Of a stretch of 47,611 bases of DNA, positions 26,201-34,352 are shown piece by piece. Made by a program: the position numbers and the translations under genes. This DNA comes from Clostridia bacterium (GTDB lineage Bacteria; Bacillota; Clostridia; Oscillospirales; CAG-272), in NCBI GenBank assembly GCA_017443595.1, contig JAFSYU010000054.1, forward strand, positions 1 through 47,611. The letters run 5' to 3'. Position 1 is the first letter of the stretch; every line of letters starts with the position of its first letter. The notes under the pieces were generated by a model. That model was given only the letters and a program-made list of their open reading frames with translations. It was not told where the DNA came from and ran no database searches.

Positions 26201-27310
26201 GACGTGACGTATATGTATGATATAACGGAGGTAGGACAGGCGGAGCTGACGGTGCTTCCGCTGACGGTCGATCTGCCGGAAATAAAGCTGTACGTAGGGC
26301 AGAGCATAGTCATCCCGTCTTATGAAAACGCCGCGGATGAAAAAACGGCTGCGCTTATGGGCGTGAATAAGATAGAGTTTGATTTTGATCTGATCCGGTC
26401 GCTGGCTGTAAGCGGTGACGGAACGGTCACCGGGCTGTTTGCGGACAGCGGAAGTACTGCCGAATGTTTGATAGATTTCGGTATCAACAGCTATTCGTTA
26501 TCCGTAAATGACGGCGGAGCGGAAATAGTGTTTTCCCAGAGCTTTACCGTTTTGCCGTTTGAAAACGTGCGCATAAAGCATGAAGACCCGCCGGAAAAAC
26601 AGACCGCCCCGGAGATCATAAGAACGACCGGAGAAAACGGGAAAATATATAATTATCTTGCAATAAAGTCAGCTGACGCTGAAAAGTACTTTGACGGAGA
26701 ATATTTGTATTCATCCGGCTATGAAATATTAAAAGGCGCGCTTGAAGAAAGCCACAGGGCTGAATTTGAGGCAGGATCGTATCAGTTATACGTCGGAGAA
26801 ACGGATAACGTTTACAGAAAAATACGCGTAACGGATGAACGCGGAGCAGACGTGACGGGAGAGTACATAATAGACTTTTACCCCGGCAGGCTGACTGTAT
26901 TGCCGGGAGAATACACCGTGACGGAAACGGAAATAGACGCGGAGGTAGATGAAAAACTGCCGCTTGACAGCGTCAGCAGGACCGCAGGTGTGTCAAACGT
27001 CCGCGTAAGCTACGACAGCACGGGAGATAAACCGATAGTAAGAGTTGAAAACGGCGTGCTTATCGGTATCGAGCCGGGCGTGACTCACATAAACGCGCTC
27101 TTTCACGGCGAAGATCTGAACGGCGACGGAGTTGACGAATACGTTTCTTCAAATCATATACTGACCGTAAACGTTAAGCCGAAAGCACGGACGGTCAACG
27201 CGGGGCTGTATATCGCTTTGGTTTTGACCGTAACGGCAGCCGGAGCCGCCGCAGCGTTCGTATCACTAAAAGCCGCGCGGATAAAAAAAGAGGAAGCATT
27301 AAAGAACTGA
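23261..27310 (+). CDS. Giant two-pass membrane protein with transglutaminase-like core and MBG-type repeats
   Basis: A 1349-residue protein with a transmembrane helix near the N-terminus (about 28-52) and another at 1316-1338, so nearly all of it is extracellular. Repeats with a YDGK motif (KKYDGKEL near 225, KEYDGKSL near 305, SKVYDGKPL near 925, plus weaker copies near 385 and 1145) resemble MBG/Ig-like modules. A Gly/Pro-rich hinge lies at about 555-625. The transglutaminase/protease core (about 755-895) has Cys829 in GICGHF and His872 in DAHAWVEV; the third position, normally Asp, is Glu888 in WIPVEVT. A final bacterial Ig-like segment precedes the C-terminal helix. It is the last gene of the operon. 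Cross-linking or protease activity is inferred. Confidence 0.82.
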   Translation: MTYDEYTVKVRARMKKLVRFENFIKKYRFLMIAVADILFIAFIFTMYFAGSYIRDLSARNVVYGDEGITRAVSFLSRVEYKYIENGEEKTGLPYGAGTFDITAETKNPFGVVRRQTASLIVFKRPAIIKLSDFSVEYGEEPDIKSIVSSSDLAEGDVITDAEISYGRFEKTSDAAITSVKIVNKYGYDVTSSYDLKLGSGKAAVLQRKITVDTGSSEKKYDGKELICKEFEITQGSLAYEDRIEAEFPVSVTKPGAASNKADIKIYSKDGEDVSDKYTVTERIGSLTVHPLVVRIKTGSAEKEYDGKSLSCTEYELVSTDFPEGYGYEVSGFSKITDPGSVYNSARVKVTDQNHVYVYDDIYEVKLDRGTLTVKGRKITLRSSTSVYVYNGKPHNANRTVKLVSGELYKEDSFSTYNHPSKVFAGEYENTFSVTFSGRVPKNAYDITYEYGTLKITKKPLTLTVTVHGDAARGKNAFTADISGSVVETDTINTPLFIPADTAYGAFENYISNHLVISHGSSKANIADSYDITYIIKYDENELDSLRAEAGVTGNGGGGGAPDGEGTSGSGKLPDMDLPDETGPKIPATEKYGPSGIGSAGVGGGIDNSPSPYAELPDDAPDVEKTAVGNISSYREGAVYLRLRSFGNYTGSGWAEPALYEKTASIHPLDMTYAALLENNYAELNEIEVEYNAEDGLVPVPYYTLSQRYKTSLLMTDVAVPRENKDKTFYYNQIPVLGISSLLSLEDAGTVDVRYKEFVYENYLSLPESTETEINRVIKDAGLDISSPTIIQDVADFVKRCASYNGSFEKIPDGEDRVIYFLTKSKEGICGHFASAATVIYRALGIPARYTVGYYVVTDGKYSVTEFYEKDAHAWVEVFVDSIGWIPVEVTSASVGEGGEGSQLRPPQSGSEVFYNRLYYQMASKSKVYDGKPLYSDTAELSPGSNLREGDRIEAKTRSVKYAGTVLSGSTAFSVYDKDGKDVTYMYDITEVGQAELTVLPLTVDLPEIKLYVGQSIVIPSYENAADEKTAALMGVNKIEFDFDLIRSLAVSGDGTVTGLFADSGSTAECLIDFGINSYSLSVNDGGAEIVFSQSFTVLPFENVRIKHEDPPEKQTAPEIIRTTGENGKIYNYLAIKSADAEKYFDGEYLYSSGYEILKGALEESHRAEFEAGSYQLYVGETDNVYRKIRVTDERGADVTGEYIIDFYPGRLTVLPGEYTVTETEIDAEVDEKLPLDSVSRTAGVSNVRVSYDSTGDKPIVRVENGVLIGIEPGVTHINALFHGEDLNGDGVDEYVSSNHILTVNVKPKARTVNAGLYIALVLTVTAAGAAAAFVSLKAARIKKEEALKN

Positions 27311-27312
27311 AA

Positions 27313-27336
27313 AAAGGGCGACGTCCGTCGCCCTTT
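27313..27336. terminator. Bidirectional terminator between convergent operons
   Basis: An 11-bp perfect inverted repeat (AAAGGGCGACG with CGTCGCCCTTT) has T-rich flanks on both sides, ending the AAA+/transglutaminase operon and the CBM9-like dockerin gene. Confidence 0.85.
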
Positions 27337-27346
27337 AACGTTTTTA

Positions 27347-28519
27347 TTACGATACTAAAGTGCTTACGTATCTGAACAGTTCCACAACGTCCTTGTTGTT
27401 TACCTCACCGTCGCTGTTAACGTCGTATTTTACGTCTTCTTCAGCGGTATGATTGCCGGATGAAGCATATCTGAACAGGAACACTACGTCTTTATTGTCT
27501 ACGCCGCCGTCGCCGTTTACGTCAGATTTATCCTTTATATCAACAGTTTCCTTGCCGGTTTCTTCCGGTTCAGTTTCTGATTCTTGCGGATCAGTCTCGG
27601 TTTCGGATTCTTCCGGTTCAGTCACGGATTCAGATTCTTCCGCATCTGTCACAGATCCTGATTCTTCAGGCTCGGATACTGATTCTGATTCTTCCGGTTC
27701 GGTCATTGATTCGGATTCGGTATCGCTTGTCGCTGCTTTTTCCGCTTCAAACATGAGCGTTATGTCGTACGATGAAACTGTCCAACCATCGCCACCGGTT
27801 TTACCTGTGGCAGTAACGTTGTTGGCGGCATCGCAGGGAACGTAGCAGATCATAGCCGTGCAGATTGCACCTTCCTCACTCGGGTCAAATTCAGTAAGCG
27901 GTGTGTTAGTTGTGTTAAGATCGGCAGTTCTGTCAGCGCTTGCTATCATTGACCACGGTATTATGCATTCCATGGACCAGCCTGCCACTGTTCCGGCTTC
28001 ATACAATACCGAATATTTTCCATCGTAACCCGCTTCGTTCGTCGCGTCTTTTTGGTCGTTTGTTACCTGCCAATTATGTCTGTAAAGAGCTACGTTGTCA
28101 CTGCCTTTTATCGGACAGAATGAGAAGAACAGACCCATATAACTGCCGGCTATGATGTTACCCGGATTGAGAGCTATCTGAAAACGTGTTCCCAAATCGG
28201 TTTCCGCAAATGCAACGGCGGTGTCCTTTATTACCGCGCATAAGTAAAGACCGTCATCGTTCCAAGCAGTATTGAATACTATCGGACCTTCATACACTCC
28301 GGCAAACCATCCGACAAGGTTGTCTGACGTAAGTGTCAAGCTGCTTTTGTCAGGCCATTCGCCGTCTTCGATCTCACCGTCTATCGTTATATCGTCTTTC
28401 GCCGCGTATGATACTGTTACATTGCCGTCGTTACCCGGCTGCGCGTAAGCGATTATTACGACAGTCATTACAGAAACGGTCATGACCGCCGCAATAAGCA
28501 ATGCTAAGAATTTTTTCAT
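27347..28519 (-). CDS. Secreted CBM9-like protein with dockerin
   Basis: A 390-residue exported protein: signal peptide (1-26), a CBM9/DOMON-like beta domain (about 38-265; TIDGEIEDGEWPD opening and AWNDDGLYL), a Ser/Glu linker of repeated SESxxEPEE-type units (about 268-325), and a two-loop dockerin (NKDVVFLFRYAS, NKDVVELFRYVS). CBM9-like domains bind sugar ends, so the protein may tether glycans or walls to a scaffold. No catalytic domain is visible. GAGGTC and GGAGG-like bases precede the ATG. Confidence 0.82.
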   Translation of the reverse strand: MKKFLALLIAAVMTVSVMTVVIIAYAQPGNDGNVTVSYAAKDDITIDGEIEDGEWPDKSSLTLTSDNLVGWFAGVYEGPIVFNTAWNDDGLYLCAVIKDTAVAFAETDLGTRFQIALNPGNIIAGSYMGLFFSFCPIKGSDNVALYRHNWQVTNDQKDATNEAGYDGKYSVLYEAGTVAGWSMECIIPWSMIASADRTADLNTTNTPLTEFDPSEEGAICTAMICYVPCDAANNVTATGKTGGDGWTVSSYDITLMFEAEKAATSDTESESMTEPEESESVSEPEESGSVTDAEESESVTEPEESETETDPQESETEPEETGKETVDIKDKSDVNGDGGVDNKDVVFLFRYASSGNHTAEEDVKYDVNSDGEVNNKDVVELFRYVSTLVS

Positions 28520-28543
28520 TGTTGACCTCCTAACGTTTTTTTA

Positions 28544-28572
28544 ATTATAGCACATTGAATATATATTGTCAA
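28544..28572 (-). promoter_or_regulatory. Promoter of the CBM9-like dockerin gene
   Basis: On the - strand TTGACA (28567-28572) and TATAAT (28544-28549) have a 17-bp spacer. It lies immediately after the upstream LRR gene. Confidence 0.85.
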
Positions 28573-28578
28573 GGATTA

Positions 28579-30543
28579 TTATTTTGAGCTTACGTATCTG
28601 AAAAGCTCAACTACGTCTTTGTTGTTGACTTCTTTGTCGCCGTTATAATCGTATACCGTTTCATCCGGTGCTTTTTCGCCGCCGGAGACGTATCTGAACA
28701 GTACGACAACGTCTTTGTTGTCAACGGCTCCGTCGCTGTTGCAGTCTCCTGCGGGCAGGTCGCCGCAGCTATACACGATAAGCGCTTCAAGCAGCGGATC
28801 GTTATACGTTCCGATATCTATTTTCTGTCCCTGATCTTTGGTGCCGTTGAAGTAAACAGTCTTTAATTCATAGCATCCCTCAAACGCGGCGTAGTCTATT
28901 TCTTTAAGAGTCGAGGGAAGCGTAATGCTTGACAAACCATAGCACCAGCCAAACGCGTATTCTCCTATTAACGTTATGCCTTCGGGTAAAGTCAGATCCG
29001 TAATACTGTAGCATCCGCTGAACGTGCTGTCTTTGATTTCCGTCACACCTTCCGGGATGTTTATTTCTTCAAGGCTGTTGCACCAGCTGAACGCGTATAT
29101 GCCTATTTTGTTTATATTTTTGCCCAATTTGACTTTTTCAAGATCAGAGCAGTTGTAAAACGCAAAATCGCCTATGGAAACAACGCTTTCAGGTACTGTT
29201 ATTTCCTTGAGCATATCACAATCCAAAAAAGCGTCCGTACTGATGAATTTTGTATTTTCGTTTATCTCAAAGGAAGTGCAGGTATTGTCCGCAACGTTGA
29301 CAAGCACTATGTAGCTGTTGTTTTTGCTTCTTAAATACAGACCGTTTTTGTATTCGTTGAGCGGCACGTTATCTAAGAAGACGAACACGTTTTCGCCTAT
29401 CTCGGCAAGGTTTGCCGGCAGTATCAGATCAGTCAGATTATAGCAGTTGTAAAAGCCGTAATCAGCTATTGATAAAACGCTTTCCGGCACGGTGTAGTTC
29501 AATATCTCACTTGCCATGGGGAAAGATATAAGCTCGGTCATGTCTTTGCTGAACAGAACGCCGTCTTCCGAGGCGAAGGACGCGCTGTCTTTGCTTACGT
29601 TTATGGTTTTCATCGCACTGCAGTTGGCAAACGCGCCGGTGGATATCTCCTTGACGGAAGCGGGAATATCTATGCTTTCGATATTTGAGCTGCAGAAGAA
29701 CGCAAACCTGTCTATTTTCTGCAGGCCTTCCGGCAAATTCACTTTTTCAAGCGTGAAGCAGCTGTAAAAAGCGTAATCTCCTATTTCCGTAACGTTATCT
29801 GAGACGGTGTATTCCGTTCCTCTGCCGCAAGGAAACGAGAGAAGCGTCTTTTTGTCCTTGCTGAAAAGCACGCCGTCCACGTCGCAGAAAAGCTTGTTGT
29901 TTTTGTCAACAGAATATGCTGTGAACGAATCGCAGTCTGAAAACGCGAGTTCTCCTATAAATTCCACGTTTTTCGGTATACTTATGCTTTCAAGCTTATC
30001 GCAATCCTGAAACGCGTTTTCATAGATCGCAGTAAGGCTGTCCGGCAAGACCACTTTTACAAGATTGTTACAGCCGAAAAAAGCGTTTCCGCCAATGGAC
30101 GTTATGCCTTCCGGAACGGTAAATTCCTCAAGCGCGTAACAGCAGTTGAACAAATAGTATTCAATAGACTCCAAAGCGGCGGGCAGCTTTATGCTTTTTA
30201 AATTATGGCAGTCCGAAAACGCGCCGGCGTTTATACAGTTCACGCTGTCCGGCACGGTCACGCTTGTTATCTTTTCGCAGTATTCAAACGCCCAGGAGCC
30301 TATTGTCGTAACGGGCAGTTCGGTGCCGTTGAATTCTACCGACGACTCTATAACAACGTCGCCGCTCAGATCCGTGCTGCAGTCTTCAACGCTGCAGAAC
30401 GTTTCATAAGGCACATATTCTATTCCGTTTATTGTAACGGCTTCATTTTCCTCCGCCGCTTCATAATCCGCAAAGACGCCGAATGTCATAAAAGAAGTCA
30501 TAAGGACGGATAACGTTATTATAACGCACAAAAACCTTTTCAT
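28579..30543 (-). CDS. BspA-like leucine-rich-repeat protein with dockerin
   Basis: A 654-residue exported protein. A signal peptide (1-25) is followed by roughly 20 BspA/LRR_5 repeats of about 23 residues (pattern ITSVTVPDSVNCINAGAFSDC and IGxxAFxxCxxLxxIxLPxxL), interrupted by two longer segments that contain the VLFSKDK-type motif. The C-terminus is a dockerin with both NKDVVxLFRYVS loops. BspA-like repeats bind host or bacterial surface proteins; the dockerin suggests display on a scaffold. A CGGAGGTA ribosome binding site precedes the ATG. No clear terminator separates it from the next dockerin gene downstream. Confidence 0.88.
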   Translation of the reverse strand: MKRFLCVIITLSVLMTSFMTFGVFADYEAAEENEAVTINGIEYVPYETFCSVEDCSTDLSGDVVIESSVEFNGTELPVTTIGSWAFEYCEKITSVTVPDSVNCINAGAFSDCHNLKSIKLPAALESIEYYLFNCCYALEEFTVPEGITSIGGNAFFGCNNLVKVVLPDSLTAIYENAFQDCDKLESISIPKNVEFIGELAFSDCDSFTAYSVDKNNKLFCDVDGVLFSKDKKTLLSFPCGRGTEYTVSDNVTEIGDYAFYSCFTLEKVNLPEGLQKIDRFAFFCSSNIESIDIPASVKEISTGAFANCSAMKTINVSKDSASFASEDGVLFSKDMTELISFPMASEILNYTVPESVLSIADYGFYNCYNLTDLILPANLAEIGENVFVFLDNVPLNEYKNGLYLRSKNNSYIVLVNVADNTCTSFEINENTKFISTDAFLDCDMLKEITVPESVVSIGDFAFYNCSDLEKVKLGKNINKIGIYAFSWCNSLEEINIPEGVTEIKDSTFSGCYSITDLTLPEGITLIGEYAFGWCYGLSSITLPSTLKEIDYAAFEGCYELKTVYFNGTKDQGQKIDIGTYNDPLLEALIVYSCGDLPAGDCNSDGAVDNKDVVVLFRYVSGGEKAPDETVYDYNGDKEVNNKDVVELFRYVSSK

Positions 30544-30684
30544 TTTATACCTCCGTTTCTGTTATCTATATTATATCTCTATTTTTTCATAAATTCTATT
30601 CAAAAAAATATAATAAAGTGTTAACGCGTTTGTGTAAAATGACAAAAACCGGATAAAACGCAGTGTTTTTTAACAAACAAAAAA

Positions 30685-30715
30685 CAAGCTGAGGACTGTA
30701 TAGATCCTCAGCTTG
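30685..30715 (-). terminator. Terminator of the PEPCK gene
   Basis: On the - strand CAAGCTGAGGA pairs with TCCTCAGCTTG (11 bp), followed by TTTTTTG. Confidence 0.9.
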
Positions 30716-30726
30716 CTGCCGTTTAT

Positions 30727-32520
30727 TTAACCGAGGCGCTTTTCAAGCGCGTCAAGCTCTGTTTTCAGTTCCTGCGGGACTCTGTCTCCGACAAGGGCGT
30801 AGAATTCTTTTATGTTTGCTATATCGTCTTTCCATGACTCTGTATCTATCGAAAGAAGATCCGCAAGCGTTTGTTCTGAAATATCCGTGCCTTCAAGGTT
30901 TATATCCTTTTCGTACGGTACGTATCCGATAGGCGTTTGTCTTGCTTCCGCCTTGTTTTCGCAGCGGGAAAGTATCCACATGAGAACGCGCATATTGTCG
31001 CCGAAGCCCGGCCAGATGAAGTGACCTTCGTCGTCACATCTGAACCAGTTGACGTGGAATATCTTAGGCGGATTCGGTATGCGTTTGCCCATTTCAAGCC
31101 AGTGCGCCCAGTAGTCGCCCATATCGTAGCCGACGAAAGGACGCATTGCCATCGGGTCGCGGCGTACGACGCCTATAGCGCCGGCGGCCGCCGCGGTCGT
31201 TTCGGAAGCCATGATGGAGCCCACGAACGTTCCGTGCTGCCAGTTGAAGGACTGATATACGAGCGGAGCGGTCTTTGCGCGTCTGCCGCCGAAAATGATG
31301 GCGGATATCGGCACGCCGTCCGGATTGTCAAACTCGGGTGAGACGCACGGGCAGTTCTTTGCAACTGCGGTGAAGCGTGAGTTCGGATGAGCGCCGGAGG
31401 TGTTTATCTTGTCGTTTTTGTCGTACGTTCTGTAATCCCACTTCTCGCCTTTCCAGTTGAGCGCGTTTGTCGGCGGGTTGTCGTTCAAGCCTTCCCACCA
31501 TACCGTGTTGTTGCCAAGGTCGTGGCAGACGTTAGTGAATATCGCGCCGCTCTTCGTAGCCGCCAGAGCGTTCGGGTTTGAATGTTCGTTCGTGCCCGGT
31601 GCGACGCCGAAGAAGCCGTTTTCGGGGTTGACAGCCCAGAGCCTTCCGTCGGCGCCTATGCGCAGCCAGGCGATATCGTCGCCCACGCACCAGATCTTAT
31701 AGCCTTTTTTCTTGTAGTATTCCGGCGGTATGAGCATTGCGAGGTTCGTTTTGCCGCAGGCTGACGGGAACGCCGCCGCGACGTATTTTATAACGCCGTC
31801 CGGAGACTGTAAGCCTAAGATGAGCATATGCTCAGCCATCCAGCCTTCTTTTCTGCCTAAGTATGACGCTATGCGCAGAGCAAAGCACTTTTTGCCGAGA
31901 AGAACGTTTCCGCCGTAACCGGAGTTGACGCTCCAAATGGTATTGTCCTCGGGGAAGTGGCAGATGTAGCGGTTATCCGGATCGAGCGTCGCCTTTGAGT
32001 GCAGACCTTTTATAAAATGCTCGTCAAGATATTTGCCTACGGCAGCGCCGGCGCGCGTCATGATTACCATGTTGAGCACGACGTATATGGAATCCGTAAG
32101 CTCAACGCCGTATTTTGCAAAAGCGGAGCCGAGCTGACCCATTGCGTACGGAATAACGTACATGGTCCTTCCGACCATTGAGTTTTTATATAATTTTCTG
32201 AGCCTTGCGTAGCATTCCTGCGGCTCTATCCAGTTGTTTATATTGCCGGCGTCTTCTTTAGTCCTTGTGCATATGAAAGTGCGCGCCTCAACTCTTGCAA
32301 CGTCGTTGACGGCGGTACGGTGCAGATAACAGCCGGGCAGAAGCTCCTTGTTCAGCTTGTAAAGCTCTTTTGTTTCGCAAGCCTGTCTGCGCAGTTCTTC
32401 AAGCTGTTCTTCCTCCGCGGTGATCCAGACTATCTTATCCGGGTTTGTAAGTTCCGCGCATTCCTGTATCCAGTCAAGCACGTACTTGTTATCGGTTAGC
32501 TGTTTGTTTTCAAATTTCAT
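30727..32520 (-). CDS. pckG: Phosphoenolpyruvate carboxykinase (GTP)
   Basis: A 597-residue cytosolic enzyme interconverting oxaloacetate plus GTP with PEP, CO2 and GDP. Diagnostic features of the GTP family are the P-loop with the reactive cysteine, PSACGKTNL (252-260), the substrate-binding YGGNVLLGKKCFALR (202-216), and EGLNDNPPTNALNW. Length is normal for the family. In anaerobic gut bacteria this enzyme often works toward oxaloacetate in carboxylation pathways, or in gluconeogenesis; the direction here cannot be read. The gene is alone, with its own promoter and terminator. Confidence 0.96.
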   Translation of the reverse strand: MKFENKQLTDNKYVLDWIQECAELTNPDKIVWITAEEEQLEELRRQACETKELYKLNKELLPGCYLHRTAVNDVARVEARTFICTRTKEDAGNINNWIEPQECYARLRKLYKNSMVGRTMYVIPYAMGQLGSAFAKYGVELTDSIYVVLNMVIMTRAGAAVGKYLDEHFIKGLHSKATLDPDNRYICHFPEDNTIWSVNSGYGGNVLLGKKCFALRIASYLGRKEGWMAEHMLILGLQSPDGVIKYVAAAFPSACGKTNLAMLIPPEYYKKKGYKIWCVGDDIAWLRIGADGRLWAVNPENGFFGVAPGTNEHSNPNALAATKSGAIFTNVCHDLGNNTVWWEGLNDNPPTNALNWKGEKWDYRTYDKNDKINTSGAHPNSRFTAVAKNCPCVSPEFDNPDGVPISAIIFGGRRAKTAPLVYQSFNWQHGTFVGSIMASETTAAAAGAIGVVRRDPMAMRPFVGYDMGDYWAHWLEMGKRIPNPPKIFHVNWFRCDDEGHFIWPGFGDNMRVLMWILSRCENKAEARQTPIGYVPYEKDINLEGTDISEQTLADLLSIDTESWKDDIANIKEFYALVGDRVPQELKTELDALEKRLG

Positions 32521-32580
32521 TGTTGGACCTCATTTATTTCATTATATGAATAGTTATAAAAAAACGTACTCCGATTCTGC

Positions 32581-32609
32581 ATTATACCACCGTGCCGTTA
32601 CGTAATCAA
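32581..32609 (-). promoter_or_regulatory. Promoter of pckG
   Basis: On the - strand TTGATT (32604-32609) and TATAAT (32581-32586) have a 17-bp spacer; the leader is about 55 bases. Confidence 0.75.
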
Positions 32610-32682
32610 TATACAATATTGTATCAAATCGTGAATTTTTTATGCCGTCAATCTTGCAAATCCTGTTTTTATACAATATACC

Positions 32683-32711
32683 TTGAAAAAGTCATAAATA
32701 TTTGGTATAAT
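32683..32711 (+). promoter_or_regulatory. Promoter of a candidate small RNA gene
   Basis: TTGAAA at 32683-32688 and TATAAT at 32706-32711 have a 17-bp spacer. The transcript would begin near 32718, more than 250 bases before the next gene. Confidence 0.7.
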
Positions 32712-32717
32712 ATGCAC

Positions 32718-32900
32718 AATATGATTTATTGATATATAATAAGGCGAGCCGGTTTGACGCCGCCGTTCGCGCACGACGGTAAAAAAAATAACAGATCTGC
32801 GCAATTTTGCAGGATTTGATGCGTCTTGTTTCATTTCGCGCTGGTTTTCACCAAAAGAGCGTACGGCTTCAGCGGCTCACGGCGACCGGCGGCCGTTTTT
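32718..32900 (+). ncRNA. Candidate structured small RNA of about 180 nt, class unknown
   Basis: Between the promoter at 32683 and the separate promoter of the MATE gene at 32915 lies GC-rich sequence with long-range pairing: GAGCCG (32746-32751) with CGGCTC (32873-32878), GCCGTTCGC (32762-32770) with GCGTACGGC (32859-32867, one mismatch), and a CTGC/GCAG hairpin (32797-32812). It ends with ACGGC/GCCGT (32879-32896) and a T run, an intrinsic terminator. The nested stem, bubble and stem layout recalls 6S RNA, but no diagnostic 6S sequence was confirmed. SRP, tmRNA, RNase P and T-box landmarks are absent. Confidence 0.5.
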
Positions 32901-32914
32901 CAAATAAAAATGCG

Positions 32915-32943
32915 TTGAATTATTCATATATTAAAGTTATAAT
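32915..32943 (+). promoter_or_regulatory. Promoter of the MATE/M42 operon
   Basis: TTGAAT at 32915-32920 and TATAAT at 32938-32943 have a 17-bp spacer, 30 bases before the start. Confidence 0.78.
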
Positions 32944-32972
32944 ATGCAAGAATAATCACACGGAGTATAGCT

Positions 32973-34352
32973 TTGAAAGATTTTAATATAAATATGACGG
33001 AAGGTAAGCTTTTCCCTAAGATAGTGAAGTTTACCGTTCCCGTAGTGCTTGCGGGCATACTGCAGCTTTTATATAACGCGTCCGATATGATAGTCGTCGG
33101 CAAATTTGCCGAGCCCGGCTCTTTAGGTGCGGTGGGCGCGACAAGCTCGCTTATAAATCTTATAGTAAACGTATTTATCGGGCTTTCCGTCGGCGGCTGC
33201 GTAGTTGCGGCGAGATATTACGGCCAGAACAATAACGGGGGCGTCTGCAGAACGTCAAACACCGCGTTTCTGATATCTCTTATAGGCGGATTTTTCCTTG
33301 CTGTCATAGGATTTTTCGCGGCGCGTCCCATGCTTTCCGCAATGGGTACGCCGGACGACGTTATAGACCGCTCCGTTTTGTATATGAAAATATACTTTAT
33401 AGGTCTGCCGGGCAATATGATATATAACTTCGGTTCCGCCGTCATGCGCGGCTGCGGAGATACGAGAAGACCGCTTATTTATCTTTCGACTTCGGGCCTT
33501 GTAAACGTTATTTTGAACCTTATTTTCGTAATAGTATTCAAAATGGGCGTTGCCGGAGTCGCGCTTGCGACGATAATATCACAGGCGCTTTCCGCGGCTA
33601 TGGTCGTTATATATATGATAAGAACGGACGCGCCGTGTAAAATAAGTTTAAAGACGCTTAAAATAAGCAAAAAAGAGCTTATGATGATAATCAAGATCGG
33701 GCTTCCGTCCGGTATCCAGGGCTCCGTTTTCTCGATTTCAAACGTTTTGATCCAGTCGTCCGTCAACTCGTTCGGCTCAGTCGTTATGGACGGCAACACA
33801 GCCGCGGTGAACGTTGAAGGGTTTATATACGTATCCATGAACTCCGTGGCGCAGGCGGCTATGTCGTTTACGTCGCAAAACTACGGCGCGGCAAAATTCG
33901 ACAGAATAAGAAAGACCGTTATGGAATGTGCGGCGCTCGCGGCGGGCGTGGGGATCGCTATGGGTATGCTCGCGTACGTATTTTCGCCTTACATTCTGCG
34001 GTTGTATATCAACGCGGATCTGCCCGACCCTCTCGTTATACAGACGGGACAGCTGCGTCTGTCCGTGATCGCGACAACTTATCTGCTCTGCGGCGTAATG
34101 GATACCCTGTCATACTCCGTGCGCGGTATAGGTCACTCGACCCTTTCAATGGTTGTATCGCTTATAGGCGCGTGCGCTTTCCGTATTTTCTGGATATATA
34201 CGGTTTTTGCCGCGGACAGATCGCTTGCAACGCTTTATCTGTCGTACCCGATCTCATGGGCGCTGACCGCCTCCGCGCATCTGATATGCTTTACTTTGAT
34301 GTTCAAAAAAGAAAGAAATAAAATTCTGCAGTTAAAGGAGGAATTATCATGA
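32973..34352 (+). CDS. MATE-family multidrug/cation efflux transporter
   Basis: A 459-residue membrane protein with about twelve transmembrane helices arranged as two homologous halves. It has the typical MATE opening MTEGKLFPKIVKFTVPVVLAG and LYNASDMIVVGKF (about 8-45), VGATSSLINL, and MRGCGDTRRP near 153-162. Family members export drugs or metabolites in exchange for sodium or protons. The start is TTG at 32973 with CGGAG upstream; an ATG seven codons later (32994) is an alternative. Its stop overlaps the next ATG (ATGA). Confidence 0.93.
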   Translation: MKDFNINMTEGKLFPKIVKFTVPVVLAGILQLLYNASDMIVVGKFAEPGSLGAVGATSSLINLIVNVFIGLSVGGCVVAARYYGQNNNGGVCRTSNTAFLISLIGGFFLAVIGFFAARPMLSAMGTPDDVIDRSVLYMKIYFIGLPGNMIYNFGSAVMRGCGDTRRPLIYLSTSGLVNVILNLIFVIVFKMGVAGVALATIISQALSAAMVVIYMIRTDAPCKISLKTLKISKKELMMIIKIGLPSGIQGSVFSISNVLIQSSVNSFGSVVMDGNTAAVNVEGFIYVSMNSVAQAAMSFTSQNYGAAKFDRIRKTVMECAALAAGVGIAMGMLAYVFSPYILRLYINADLPDPLVIQTGQLRLSVIATTYLLCGVMDTLSYSVRGIGHSTLSMVVSLIGACAFRIFWIYTVFAADRSLATLYLSYPISWALTASAHLICFTLMFKKERNKILQLKEELS

